Source: Rhynchosporium graminicola (taxonomy: Eukaryota; Ascomycota; Leotiomycetes; Helotiales; Ploettnerulaceae). Taken from it: 64,000 nt of DNA. Of this stretch, positions 32,613 through 45,000 are shown in pieces. Below the pieces are notes generated by a model. It ran no database searches. It was not told the origin of the DNA and worked only from the letters and a program-made list of their open reading frames with translations. The stretch spans positions 446,265 to 510,264 of the forward strand of contig FJUW01000061.1 of assembly GCA_900074885.1 (NCBI GenBank). Reading direction: 5' to 3'. The translations under genes and the position numbers were made by a program. Every line of letters begins with the position of its first letter. Position 1 is the stretch's first letter.

Positions 32613-35046
32613 TCTCTGAGAAGGGAGGGACGAGAGGGGAGAGGAGGCATGTATAGATCGCAGTTGATGAGAGCAGAAACCAAGTAAATACCGAGGGGAA
32701 TGCATGAAAGTTGGATGATGAGCTCGTTATGCAGTTCCACGGTGTTTCGATATGCGCGGCTGAATTGCGCGTGTAGGAAGGCATGGGACTGGGACTGGCA
32801 CCGTGTCTCGGGCATTAAGTCGGCAACTTGATGGTAGCACGCGGATACGCGTACGGGTGAAGGATCATATTGAACGAACGCATGATGCGAAGTAGATGAG
32901 TTATAAATAGCCATATGAGACACAGCGTGTCCTATACCAATCAATGTATCAACCTATCAATACTTCACCAATATGGGCTTCATGAAATTCTCAGCCAGCC
33001 CACGATCCCAATATTCATTCTTCATATTCTCGTGCGCTTAGTCATGAAATTTAATTTCATTGATCGGTTCTCTTTCGCTAATAAGAAGGCAAGGCAATAT
33101 GAGTGGGGTGGATCTCTTCTCTACTACTAATACGATAAGTGATATACCTTGTCAGAGTCGAGACCGTGGTGCTCGCTCGTCGAGATTGGTGGGAAAGCCG
33201 AATGGGCGGTGGAGGTATGGGAGGTATGAAATTGGTGAGCGGGGAAATATATATATATATATGTATATATATGAATGTAAAAGCAACACTCTCTCGTTTC
33301 TCGTCGGTAGCAGAACAGCGCCGTCAAAACGTCGAAGGAAAAACAGCAGGCGGGATGCAGAGAGAGGGGAATGGCAATGCCGGGTAGAAGTAAGTGGTTG
33401 AAGTAGAGCTCTGATGTTCGCTGATGAGAAGGAGGAACGAAGCGAGAGGTTAGAAGGTAGAAGTCAAGGCCGAGGCAGTGTTCCTTGTGAAGGGGGGAGA
33501 TCTGAGCTCTGAGATCTGAGAGTTGTTGAATGCTTGGCCTGGGAGGGGCGGGGAGGGGGAGTATTTGTTGGTTAAGTGGAAATTTACTTGTTTTTTTCTC
33601 GTTCCTTGGATTGCTCTTCTTAGAAGGGGAGAGAATGGAATTTTTGGTCGGTTTATCGAGGCGGGGTTGGGGTTGGCGATTTTATGGTCGGGTTCGGTGT
33701 ATCACTACTGTATGTCTCTATTCCAAAAACTAGAAATAGCTTTGGAGACTAGAGTAGAGCTGTACGGATGTTCTCAGATTGGGTTAGTGGATTGATCGAA
33801 TGGATGGAGAGTGGAATAGTAGAATGGTTTACTTGGGGATTGGAATCATGGGCTCAAGTAATAGGAGTAGCTATTTTGTCTTCGTTGGAAGTTTGCTGGA
33901 ATGGGAAAGAGGGTGGGTTGGTTTATATAGCCTCTTTAATCTGATGGAAGGGGAAAGTGAAATCTTTGAGCATGGGAAGGTGGTGAGCGGAAGAAGAAAG
34001 AGGGGAATACATGGTCTTGGAGCGAGTGAGTGAGCTAGTGCATTCTCAAGCTTGCTAGGTGGTACAAGTCCGGAGTACAGTATATACACCAAATAAGAGA
34101 AAAGTCTTGTCTTAACTTGAATTACGTATCTCGATCGGCGACTTACAACTATGCGTTTCTTTTATAGGTTGGAATGAGCAGAGAGATCTCCTCACAAGGT
34201 TATCTTAGATACTTGACTAGATACAGATATAGATGTAGATATTTTTGTATAAACACACTATCCCCCTCTCTAGACCAACATCATCAGAGGACAATAGCAT
34301 GTCGAAGGGTGCAGGATCGATGGCTGTATGGCCGAGGTCGAATTTTCAGGCGTAGGGATAAGGGAAGGCGAGGAATATGTTAGTAGTTTGCAAGTCATGA
34401 GTGATAGGTTAATCATTGATGGTTCGTGTATAGATTTGGATATTGGATGATCTAAGTTTAGGTATGTAGTTATCGAGTGGAAGGGTACTATCATTCTTTC
34501 GGTGATCGTGGGTGGAATTATAGGACTGGGGGATATGGACGTGTTTCTGTAGGTTTGTAGCGTATTAGTCAGGAGAAGTTGAGAGAATTGAGGACAAGGT
34601 TACGAAGAGACCTTGGGAGGGGTTCCGCGATTTGGCTTCTGCTGTCGTTGCCGAGTTGATAGACATCGATTTGTTATCAGGACATTTCAATGTCCATTTA
34701 ATTTTGAACTGTATCTATATAACTATAATTTATCGTCTATAAATATACCTGTGGAATTTTGCGTCCTCAAATCAGAGTTCTCGATTCGTTGCTTAGTGGG
34801 CTGTTGTCGATATTGATATTTGCCTGTTCTCACTAGATCTGAGTTTGCAACCTGGCTACTGCATATTGATATCAGGTTGTAAGTCGGGCCTGGATCTTCG
34901 GATTCGAATACTGTATGCCTGATGGAAGAAATTGTGAACCTGTTTGGAAGGTAGGCACGCGGGTTTTATTTCAAGTGAAGAATCAACTCTGTTTTTTCTG
35001 TTATGATTCGAACTGGTTCATTTAGAATTCTGATTCGACTGACGTG

Positions 35047-35086
35047 AGACTACTTACTGTACGTACGCAACAGAGTGATACCAACA
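35047..35086 (-). mobile_element. LTR-end fragment related to the one at 1-411
   Basis: Minus strand from 35086 reads TGTTGGTATCACTCTG and continues GTACGTACAGTAAGTAGTCT, matching the LTR terminus at 411 over ~40 bp with a few differences. Similarity is lost further in. It may be a diverged solo LTR or a relic; its far end cannot be placed. Confidence 0.45.
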
Positions 35087-35838
35087 TTGATCAATATATA
35101 TATCGATCATATCACTCTTTTACAGTAATCTAGATCCTCGGAATTACGACCAACAAGAAGAGCGTATTGGGTCGAAACTCAAAGGGAAGAGATTCCATCT
35201 ACTGGTTAGTAACGATTTCAGTTACTAGGAATAATCACCAGAATTGTCCTCGCGACTCGGTGGGAGGTCAGACTTCTTATACCTCACTATTACGCCGCTG
35301 CGTTGCCGCATACCCAACCACACCAATTCTAGGAAAAGTTCTCCTAGATCTCGCGAAGAGCGCGTTTTAATTTATAAATAGCACGTCAAATCGAAGTCCG
35401 GATATCACGAAGATTCGGAAAATTGTTGCATCACGATAGCCGCAACCTCGTCACATCGTCGAATTACTAACCACACTCACTTGACGATAACTCCACGATT
35501 ATAAGCCAAATTAGCTTCCTGTTTAGGATCAACGAGTTTTACGACCTGTTTTAACAGGATGGGTGGCTCAGTGAACAGAACAGCTTGCCGTTCTCACGGT
35601 CGCTCGGATGCGCCATAACAACGAAGGCAGCAGTGCTCTAGTAATTAGTCTTGGAAGACAAACGAACACGAAATGATTCTCGACTACTCAAATACTCCAA
35701 AGAATGTGAAAATAAGCAGCTGTGTCAACTGAATTTCTTCAAATGATTGGGTGCCAGTCATCACTTCTTTGAGAGGCAAAACTGGCTGGATTAAAAGGTA
35801 GGACACTGAGGGCGGGCTCCGGGTGGTTTACCTTGCAA

Positions 35839-36520
35839 TTAGGAGGTACCACTTAAAAATAAGAAAGCGAGCATAAATATTTGCCAAAGTGTCTTGATAG
35901 AGCTCCAAGCCAGAAGAAGTATCATGAAAAACTCGAAGCTCTCCGGTGCGTAGTGTTGTACTGTTAGCAAAAGCCAAATCGTGACAACCGCAAACGTCCT
36001 ATAAGAGGCTTCCTCTCCCATATTAAAATAGGTCTCGAAGTGACCTCTACTGCCACCAAAATCAAATCTTCTTGACGGTCCCAAATTTCTGACATGAAAC
36101 CATTCAATTTGAAGGATGCTAGCGATGTGTGGCCTGGCTGTGGCTCTGTCGATACCTTTATGGGTACGGAGTTAGAAAATTCGTCGGGGGCCGCATCGTC
36201 GGCCAGGAGTGAGATATTTGGCTCACGGCTCGAAGTGTGTGGTGCCTGTGGAGGTGAATGCAGCCTTGCAGTTTCTTCTACCACTGGCCGCAGTTGAAGT
36301 TCAATATGGTAAGCTGGAAAGCCGGGTTCGAACGGGATATCGGCCGGGAAACCGGAGGAGGTCGAGTTCGTGGAAGTTTGTAAATCCTCTTCTGTGGTAT
36401 TGGTCTCGGTAGATATATTGGATCCATGGACGAGGTTTTCATCAAGCTGATGAGGGGGATTGCCTGGATTTCTACTGCGGCGGGATGGAGGATCGGCAGC
36501 GAGGTATTTCTCTGATCCAT
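35839..36520 (-). pseudogene. Possible relic of an unrecognised membrane-protein gene
   Basis: Minus-strand frames change near 36090. Upstream: PQAPHTSSREPNISLLADD and SLASFKLNGFMSEIW. Downstream, in another frame: EWFHVRNLGPSRRFDFGG and then hydrophobic TFAVVTIWLLLTV and FEFFMILLLAW ... IFMLAFLFL, a two-TM-like C-terminus. The composition looks protein-like, but no splice site joins the frames and the family is not recognised. It may be chance. Confidence 0.22.
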
Positions 36521-37951
36521 GGATGAACCTTTGATAAGATGGGGTTCTTTTTGCCTCTGAGATAAATCCCCATCTCTCTGTATGAATGGTGGAGAATTAA
36601 GATCTGTACTTTGGGCCCTTCGCTTGTATCCGGAATTCTTGACTCAGGCTGTGAGCTGGATAGATTGTAGTGATTCCAGAATTCTATACCGTGATTTAAA
36701 CTCGCCCTTCGCCACACAAAAAAAAAAAAAAAAAAAGGGTTCGATATGCTTTATGGAGTCTGTCTTGACGTCACAAATGGATTTCGAGTGATGACTTTCT
36801 CGAAGAATCGGACAATGTGTGTGGTAAGCACCGATTAGGTTGGCAAGACCCTGTGGCATAGCAATAGGTACATGCAAGATAAGCAGATTTGCCGCTAGGA
36901 TGGGGCTTTATTGCGTGTGCGGAATGCTTGGAGTACTTGTATCGCGGACGAGTATATCGATAAGTGCTTCAGGGACGCTTACAGCAATATCTACCATATT
37001 TACGAAGACCTCGTAAGATACTAGCAGAATTAGCGCCAGCCACTGGAGATTGCTACTCACCGAGGGTGCGTCGAGAAAAAGAGTGACAAAAAAGCGTTGC
37101 GTCGGGGCCGACTACTGCATGGACGCTTGAGAAGTTTTTAAGAAACAGAATGAGCATATCGTAGGAAGATACGTTGGGTGGGTTGTATACAGATAAAAAC
37201 AGGCGTGTATGCAGAATCGAGAGTGATGGAATCGCCTACTGTTTTGCCAAAGAAGTTATTGTTAAGGGGATATTGCCGGATGCACTTGATTTTTTTTACA
37301 GCAAATCTATCGATGCAAATGCATTAATTTCGATACAATCGACGCACAATTTTTCAATATTGAAATGGTAATCTCCGTCCCCACCTCCGTCATTCCAACA
37401 TCATCAAGTGCAGTATTCTAATCCCTGCTTCTTCTCCTCGCTTAAAAGTAAACAATTGAATGTCAGGAGATGATTTGATCCTGGTGTGCGATACCGATGT
37501 CTATTCCCTGATGATGGCTTCCTCTTTGATATGCCTCGTTATCATATCTCCTTGTAACATAGTTGGTCTCCGGCCAGCTCAAGCCCTTCCTAATGTTAGA
37601 AAATTTGCTGCTGCATGGGGACAGTCACGTGACTCGCCTCAAACTTGAATATCGAAAATTGTATTTTTTTTGTCAATAAAGTAAAAACTAGTACATTGAA
37701 TTAAAAAACATCTGAAAAAGCTGTGTGAATATTTTTTGAAGTAACCGTGTGCGGTTAAAGGTGTCTATCGAGGCAGCCAGCCTTGCTACGTACCCCGCGA
37801 CTGGCTTGCCTTGCCCCGCGCTTACAGCCTCGAGCACAAGGCTTCACAGCCTACCATACTTGACATATTTTCATTCCGGCATTCTCGACATTTCAAAACA
37901 CCGACTCCCATAAAACCCTAGCTTCCACAAACTGAATTGGAATCATACAAA

Positions 37952-38752
37952 ATGCCGATTCCAATTGAATTCATCGATGGCAAGAAGACTGTTACCGTCC
38001 TTGGTCAGCCTCCTTTATTCAAACACCAGATCTTTCTCTAACACTAATAACCTACAGAAAACAACCCTCAAGTTATGAATGCTCTCTCTGCTCGTCTCGG
38101 TCTCTCCCCTACTCTGCAGTTCTACGATGTTTACTCTCTGGATCCGTGTGCCAACGACTACCTCCTTCCAGTCCATGCTCTCCTAGTAATCCTTCCTCTC
38201 ACACCCGCATGGGACGCTTCTCGATCCGCGGAAGATGCCCCTCTCCCTGAAGAATATACGGGATCTGGACCCTCAGAGCGAGTAATCTGGTTCAAACAAA
38301 CGATCGGTCACGCCTGCGGATCAATCGGCCTCCTCCACTGCTTGATCAACGGGTCAGCTCTTCAATACCTTACACCTGGCTCCCTTGCTCTGAAGATCCG
38401 CGAAGTTGCTATCCCACTGAAGATGGATGATCGGGCGAAGATGTTGTATGATAATACGGCTTTTCTGGACGCTCATCAATCGGTTGCGGAGTTAGGAGAC
38501 ACGATCGCACCTGATGCGGCCACTGGAGATAGGCTTGGTCAGCATTTTGTGTCGTTTGTGAAGGGCGAAGATGGAAATCTTTGGGAGTTGGAGGGAAGTA
38601 GGAAAGGTCCACTGAATCGGGGGTACCTGGGAGAGGAGAGTTTGTTGAGTGAGAGGGGGATTGGGCTGGGGATTGGTAGGGTAATTGAGATGGAGAGAGC
38701 CAGTGGGGGAGGTGATTTGAGGTTTAGCTGCATTGCATTGGCGGGTGGATAG
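37952..38752 (+). CDS. Ubiquitin carboxyl-terminal hydrolase (UCH, peptidase C12), 248 aa
   Basis: Two exons, 37952-38003 and 38058-38752, with donor GTCAGC, branch CTAATAA and acceptor CTACAG in phase. The product is a Yuh1/UCHL3-type deubiquitinase that trims small adducts from ubiquitin or NEDD8 C-termini in the cytosol. The active-site block is QTIGHACGSIGLLHC with nucleophile Cys104 (family QTIGNxCGTIGLxH). The catalytic His is His180 in QHFVSFV. The block that normally reads ELDG, with the catalytic Asp, reads WELEG here (Glu196). The length fits the family (about 230-250). An A-rich leader (CATACAAAATG) gives a good fungal start context. Confidence 0.92.
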
Positions 38753-39919
38753 GAATGAGTGTGTGGACAGCCCCAGCTAGAAAGCACGATTCAAAGTCAC
38801 CAGAATGTCACAAGATATTTTTCGAAGTGATCTATCTTACCTGGCGGGTTAAGCGCTCGATCAGAATACCAAGTGACGAAGTCCTGAAATGACTTAGTCC
38901 TGGTATCAATCTGAACTCAAGAGATTATACTGTGATAATGCCTTAGGGAATTCTGTAAGTCACAAAATTTTCAAGACACAATTCTGCCGGTCGAGCTTCT
39001 CCGGTGATGAAGATCATTGAACCTCAGGTGAAAAACATCCCATATCAGTTCACCTAACACAATCTCTTGCACTGTATCACGTAGTAATTGAAACTATAAT
39101 AACGAGGACTTTATTGCTCGGTCTACAAGGAGGAATGCTCCATCTTAATACAAAAACGGCAAACCCATAGCCTGGGTTATCCAGATTGCACTTGACCACA
39201 ACGTGATCTCGCACAATCCTCACATCCCCCCCAAAATTAGACGTCGCTATTTACGATCTGAGAGTCCAAAACAAATAATTCCATCCCAGGATAACCAACG
39301 AACAGTAAACCAAGCATGAAAGATCCAAAGGAAAGAATAAGCCCAAAAATCTGAGACATGTTCTCATCTTCCCATCTTCTCATCTTCCCATCTTCTCATC
39401 TTCCCATCTTCTCATCTTCCCATCTTCTCATCTTCCCATCTTCTCATGTTTCCCAATATCCCAATTTCCCGATTTTCGCGATTTCTTCGCCCTCTTCTGT
39501 AAATAGATAACAACGCAGTACTAAATCATGAAAACCAACATGTAACGATCGCATATATGAAAATGAAAAGATTGCGTTCTGTAGGGTCCGATTCCAGGTC
39601 ATCTTGAGCATCAACATGTGTAAGAGATTCAGGCGTAAGTCCTTGAACTCGGACTCGCCTAAACATGATGCAAACCCAATTTGCTAAGTGTTCTTAAGAG
39701 TAGTCCGAGGCGATGTGTCTTGGTCCAGTCCAGCCAGCGCCCAAGGAAGAGAATATCAGAGTCTGATGCGACCCGCATTGTTTATCAATGTCCGGTATCC
39801 ACTCCGCGACATGAAAGTGGCATCTGTTAATCAACTTCCCTTAGCCCTGGCCTCGGCTGAACCTATGATGTGAAGTGATGTCCGGTGTTTACTTCATGAC
39901 ATAAACCAGCTTATCGCTC
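38753..39919. other. Intergenic spacer with a minisatellite
   Basis: Tail-to-tail spacer between the UCH and kinase genes. Apart from the 16-bp tandem repeat listed separately, nothing was recognised. Confidence 0.45.
39361..39446. repeat. 16-bp tandem minisatellite
   Basis: About 5.4 copies of TTCTCATCTTCCCATC, near perfect and pyrimidine-rich, followed by degenerate TTTCCCAATATCCCAATT. Confidence 0.92.
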
Positions 39920-42032
39920 TCAGCTCTTGATCCCTTTGCGTTTCTTTGCATCTGGACCTGGTGAAGGGCTGTCTCGTTTCCTTTTGGGTGCCCGTAGATT
40001 TTCATCTGGACCTGGCGAAGAAACTTCTCGTTTCTTCCTCGGTACCCGTAGATTTTCGAGGTTCAACATATATTTACCTTTCGATTTCTCATCCATCCAT
40101 GGGTGCCTCAGTATTGCAGCCGCATTTGGGCGACCGGAGGCGTCGGGCTCCAGCAATAGATTGACGAGGTGTATTGCCTCGATCTCGATACCATTCCATG
40201 AACTATCGTCTAAGTGAAGATCACCATCCAAGATCAGCCTGTTAAGTTCCTTGTAATAGGCTTTCCGGTCGGGATGCTCTGCCAAGTGCTGTGGGTCCCA
40301 CGGTAGTCTACCAACAAGCAGTTCGTAGAGTATAACCCCCAAGGCCCAAATGTCGCAAGGCTTTGGTGCAAAACAGCTTTTCTGTTTACGAGCTCGAACC
40401 GCTTCTGGTGGACAATCTATTCAGTCAGTCAGCTAGGTGTTATATAGATATGCTTGATTCGAGGCTAGGCAAATTCTTTGCAGGCAAAGCAAGCTAATGA
40501 CTCGTCAACTAGTAGAGTCATCAACTTTTTGGATGAAATTTAAGTATATTGCTTCAGCCAATATCCTATACTGAAACATCTTGACCTCCACAGGGCAGGT
40601 AGGTGGCTTCTATATTTGCCGAAGACAAATTTTTCTAGCCTCGACTCAAGGAGATCACGGACTGGGGAGAGACGTACATTGATATGTGCCAGCAAGCTTG
40701 GATATCCCATGAGTGGGTGCTTGGAGTTGCAGACTGTTTCCTAAGTCGGCGATTTTCACGTTCCCATCGTCAAAGCACAGAATGTTGCCAGGCTTAAGGT
40801 CTTGATGAGCAACGTTTTTCTCATGCTATATACTAATTAGCAACGCACGATATCAGATAGGGAAAACTTACCATATACGCCAAACCTTCTGCAAGCTGGC
40901 GAAAGATCTTCTTGGCATCCGACTCCTTCATTGAGTCACGATGTTTATTTAGATATTTGCAAAGATCTCCACCGGTGGCAAGCTCTGTGACCATAATAGG
41001 ATACCCATCGCCCGAGGAGAAGCTCAAGTACTGCATCACATTCGGGTGATTCAGAAACCTCATAAGCTTAGCCTCGGAAATAGCAGCTCTCCGATCTTTC
41101 TCATCCGTGGTCCTCATGGGGAACTTGGCAGCCAGATAAGCCCCAGTGCTCAAGTCCATCACTTTCCACGCAATAGAAAACGATCCATTACCGAGATATT
41201 TTACCAGCATATATTTCTTGCGGAATTCCAGACCTATGGGTGGAATTATTTTGTTTTTTCTTCGAATTTCCGAAATCTTTTCCTCTCCCTCTTGTATTAT
41301 TGGAGACGTAAGCCAGGCAATTAGTTGAGGCAACAAGGGGCAATTGTTCCATTTTTCCAAAACATTTGTGTCTGGGTTGGCACCATGGGCTTCTGCGTCA
41401 AACACTTTGATTCTTTCCGAAAGCCGCGCGTAGTACTTGTAGTCTTGAGAAAAATCATGGACGTCAACGTACGCCTCGAACAAAGTGATATGTCCCGCGA
41501 TGCCCAATTCAAGGATCTCTGTCAGTGATGTATTCTCATACATTTTCATTGCCAGATCTTTAAATCCACTAATTTCACTTGATTTGATTACGAGTGAGAG
41601 GGGTGTCTGGCCGTCTACGGAGAGACATGGCTTGTCATCGTAGAAGCGGGCGGTGGCCTTGGCGCCGTAATCATACAATCGGATTGCGACTTCGAGGTGG
41701 CCATTGATGATAGCAAGCATCAAAGCTGTCGATCCATCTTTGGCAGGGCGATCTACATCTGGGCGACTCTCAAGGAGAAGGTTGACAATGTCATTATAAC
41801 CCCGAGCAGCAGCGACATATAGAGCTGTTCTACCAGCTTTATCTTGCTGATTGAGATCCATATTCCTCCTAAGATAGATTTTGATCCATTTTTCTTGGCA
41901 CGTATAAGCTGCCTGAACGAGCGGTGCATCCTTGAAAACTGGATTTTCGCACACTGGGTCCTGCTCGTTGAGAATAAAGCGGAGCGTCATATGACGCCGC
42001 TCCTTTTCGACTGGCTCAATCTGCGAATCCAT
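39920..42032 (-). CDS. Ankyrin-repeat serine/threonine protein kinase, 601 aa
   Basis: Three exons, 42032-40872, 40825-40678 and 40416-39920; donors GTAAGT and GTACGT, acceptors ATAG, all in phase. The start at 42032 (MDSQIEP) is chosen because the 69 codons above it look like untranslated sequence. Residues 30-190 hold ankyrin repeats (KAGRTALYVAAARGYNDIV, KDGSTALMLAIINGHLEVA, DGQTPLSLVIK). The kinase domain spans about 272-560: Gly loop GNGSFS 281-286, Lys303 in AAKFP, helix-C Glu320, HQDLKPGN 394-401 (Gln in place of the HRD Arg), DLG 414-416 (instead of DFG), activation end CPPEA, DIWALGVILYELL. The tail 560-601 is basic with a duplicated SSPGPDEN/SPSPGPDA unit next to KRKR/KKRK, likely nuclear localisation signals. 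All key catalytic residues are present. Substrates are unknown. Confidence 0.88.
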
Positions 42033-45000
42033 TGAGAATGAAGAGATGCGGAGTGAAATCTGATCGTGTATTTGAGAAGAGGAGAAAGTGTTTTGGTTTC
42101 GATCGAGGAAGTAGTGCCTTAGATTACAGAGTACAAAGCTACGTATCGGATTATCGAAGTTGTTCGAGAAGCTTGATCGGGTCCGAGTTTGCGAAATCGA
42201 CGAATGAATATCGTTGTGGAGAGGGTGAAGCAGTAGCACTCGAGACTTGAGCTGGTGAGGTAGATATCCAACGTGGTGGGAGGAAACGGTATAATCCGAA
42301 GCCTTTCTATATGAGGAGTTTTACAGAAGCTCTTCGAGAGGAACTGATAGCTTTCGATTTCGCGGATGAGTAGGAGGGTGATCGTATTCGTAGAGAAGAT
42401 ATGCTAAGCTGAGGTCTTGGGTTCTGTGTATGCCGGGATGGCTTTAGCAAAAATGGCTGCGAAACTCCCAAAACTTGGAAAGACAGATGGTAAAAGATTG
42501 CTGAAGCAAATCGACTATCTCTCAGTCTACAGTTTTACTGAGGATCTGCTTTGTATACGTTTGGGTGTGCTCATCAATATGTGTGTTTTCAGATCGAAGT
42601 AAGAAAGAGAAGTTGGGTTCTCCAAAAACAAATATTGAAGACTGAGTAAGGCCTGTAGGTAACTAACATAGAGTACAAAATCATGTGGATCTCTTCTAAC
42701 CATCTATGAGATATAAGTTGGGCAGAGTAACTGTAAGTGGATCAAAACGTCTTTAGTGCCATCAAGGGAACCAAACATCAAGACGCATGAGCAAGAGAAA
42801 AGGCAGAACACCCGCACGCCACACGGCGCTTGCAATTTCAAAAACAATTTGATTCGCTGTGAAGAGTGATCGGTACCTGGGACCAGTTTTCATTGTCTAG
42901 CCTGTATGGGAAATATGTTATGTCTATAGATCCTTTCTTCACACTCCAGTTCTCGTGTCGTTACTTCCTATTGTGAAGACTCAGATACTCAGATGATACT
43001 TTCCTCTTCGGGGCGTTCTACTTGTGTCAATGTGAGATCCGTCCTTCCTTAGAATTAATTGAAGATTTTTTCTTGAGACTCAAATCTGGTATCGTCATTG
43101 ATTCGTGATCCTTAGGCTGAGCTTCATAATTCCTGGCTCTTGCCCTTATCTCCAAACCCTAATCATGATCACGGCTTCCCTCCAATTACCCCAAATGAGA
43201 TAATTAGGTGGAAATACGTCAATCCGGATTGAAGTTTGATGATAGCCGACGATATTGGAATTATTCGAATTTTTTATTATTCTTTCGCTTAGCTGCATGA
43301 GCTAAGCGACAAGATTCGAACCGGTCAAACTGACTAACCGCCAGAGAGTAAGCAGCATACTCATCTTACCGATGCCTCGGATATAACTTCGGAAGGGAAG
43401 CCTTATGTGTATGAGCATGTATTATCGTGGGCAAAAGTCTTCTTTGTGGCAAACATTTGATAGATAAAGGCTACTGCAAGCTTAGGCGCAGCAATTTCTT
43501 CATGAAACACCCGAGACTTTGTCGGCAGAGCAATTTGATACTACCACCCGTGCCTTGACTGACAGGAAAATATCACCTGGGCTTCTTAGCAGTCATAAGA
43601 GGAGATAAGGATGCTAAATAATAATAATGGAAAATGCTCAGACTATTTGTGCGAACGACCTCTTTTCGCATGACGGGGTAATGTAGCTGGAGGCGTATTC
43701 GAACAACGGGATTGAAGACACGCATATTCTAGGCGTAGCTCGATCACGATTACATGAAAGGTTCCCCCGCGCGTCGAAGTCAGCTTGGCCATCATCATCG
43801 CTCCTTCCTCGCAAGTTGTGCTTGAAGCTTGGATGATATGCCTGATTAATTTGTTACAATTAACCACTTGGTCCCCAGACTCCCCACATTCCATTTTATT
43901 ACTCAGCTCTGTATCTTATACTGAAACATTAGTATATGTTAAGGCTCGATGCATAGGCATTAGACAAGAAGACTCTGACTGGGCAGCGGGGATAGTCTAT
44001 TGTCGGAGGTTGGGGGCCTGGTGATGTAATGGTCCTATCACTTTGCTACGCCGCACTTTCCACGAGAGTCTGCGAAATTTCAGAAAGAAAAAGACCGGCA
44101 GGCGTAGCGGCCACGGAGAATTTCACCGACTCATACGATGCGCACTCTTTTAGGCTTGGGGAAATACGACTTGAAATTTTTTTTTTTAGAAGCTGATTTC
44201 TCTGACTGGCCCGAGTTGGTTTCCAAAATATTATGAGGCATCGTGATTTTTAGGGCTGAGCTTGCGACTTGCCACAAATACAAAAGTCTGCCTCGAATGC
44301 GGCCTCTTCCAGAAAACCTGTCGCGCTGCAGTCTGGTACGCAATGAGATAATTGCACCTTGGCTCTGTGATAATGGGTTGCCCATAGGGCTGGCCTTGAG
44401 ATGTGCAACAAAACGATATAGACGTGAGCTTGGCAACCCTAGGTAGCCATTGCCTTGGCTCGGAAGGAACCATCTAGTAGTTTTGCTAGAGAGCAAATTT
44501 TCAATAGAGCCACTAATCTTCTCAGCTGACATCTACTCAAACCAGCCTCATCTATATGGCGCATGGTTCTTGGAAAGCATTGTTGAGCTGGATGTTCCTC
44601 TACACATGGCCAACAAAAGAAATATGAACAACGCCCGGGAAAGCGGAGTATATAGGGAAATAATCGCCCTTGATCCATGGAGAAGCTGTTAGCTGCACAT
44701 CAATATGGACAGACTATTATCTTGACTGAAAGCGACTTTGCTACAGCGTCGTGTTTCCCCTGAGCATAAATTTCTGGGAAAGCTTTAAACCGGAAACGCA
44801 TTATTATTTGAATTTTGATAAGCGCGATACGATTAGTCGGTCTCGAATCTCGTGCCATACTTAGGCATAAAGCTGTGCCAGTAGACTTGTCTTGGGAAAA
44901 CTTTTGGCCGCTTTAGGAGTAAGATCCCGCCAAGGGATCAGCTCTTATGACGTCTTAATGATGGCGGTGTGGTAGCGACGATGAGGTATGCGACAGCGAC

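Larger units (their letters stand above)
32613..37951. other. Gene-poor region, 5.3 kb
   Basis: G-rich plus-strand sequence at 33.4-34.1 kb gives spurious frames with no domains. There is an (AT)n tract at about 33247-33271 and an A18 run at about 36719-36736. An LTR-end fragment and a possible gene relic are listed separately. Confidence 0.45.

Noticed and set aside
33490..34040. Gly/Arg/Trp-rich plus-strand frames
   Set aside because: Arise from a G-rich stretch; no domain, no splice partner, composition unlike the real genes.
39361..39446. Considered as a CRISPR-like array because of regular repeats
   Set aside because: There are no spacers; it is a contiguous 16-bp minisatellite in a eukaryotic genome.
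42417..42602. Short frame with GMALAKMAAKLPKLGKTDGK
   Set aside because: Lacks an ATG start (begins at TTG), is short, and lies in the kinase upstream region.
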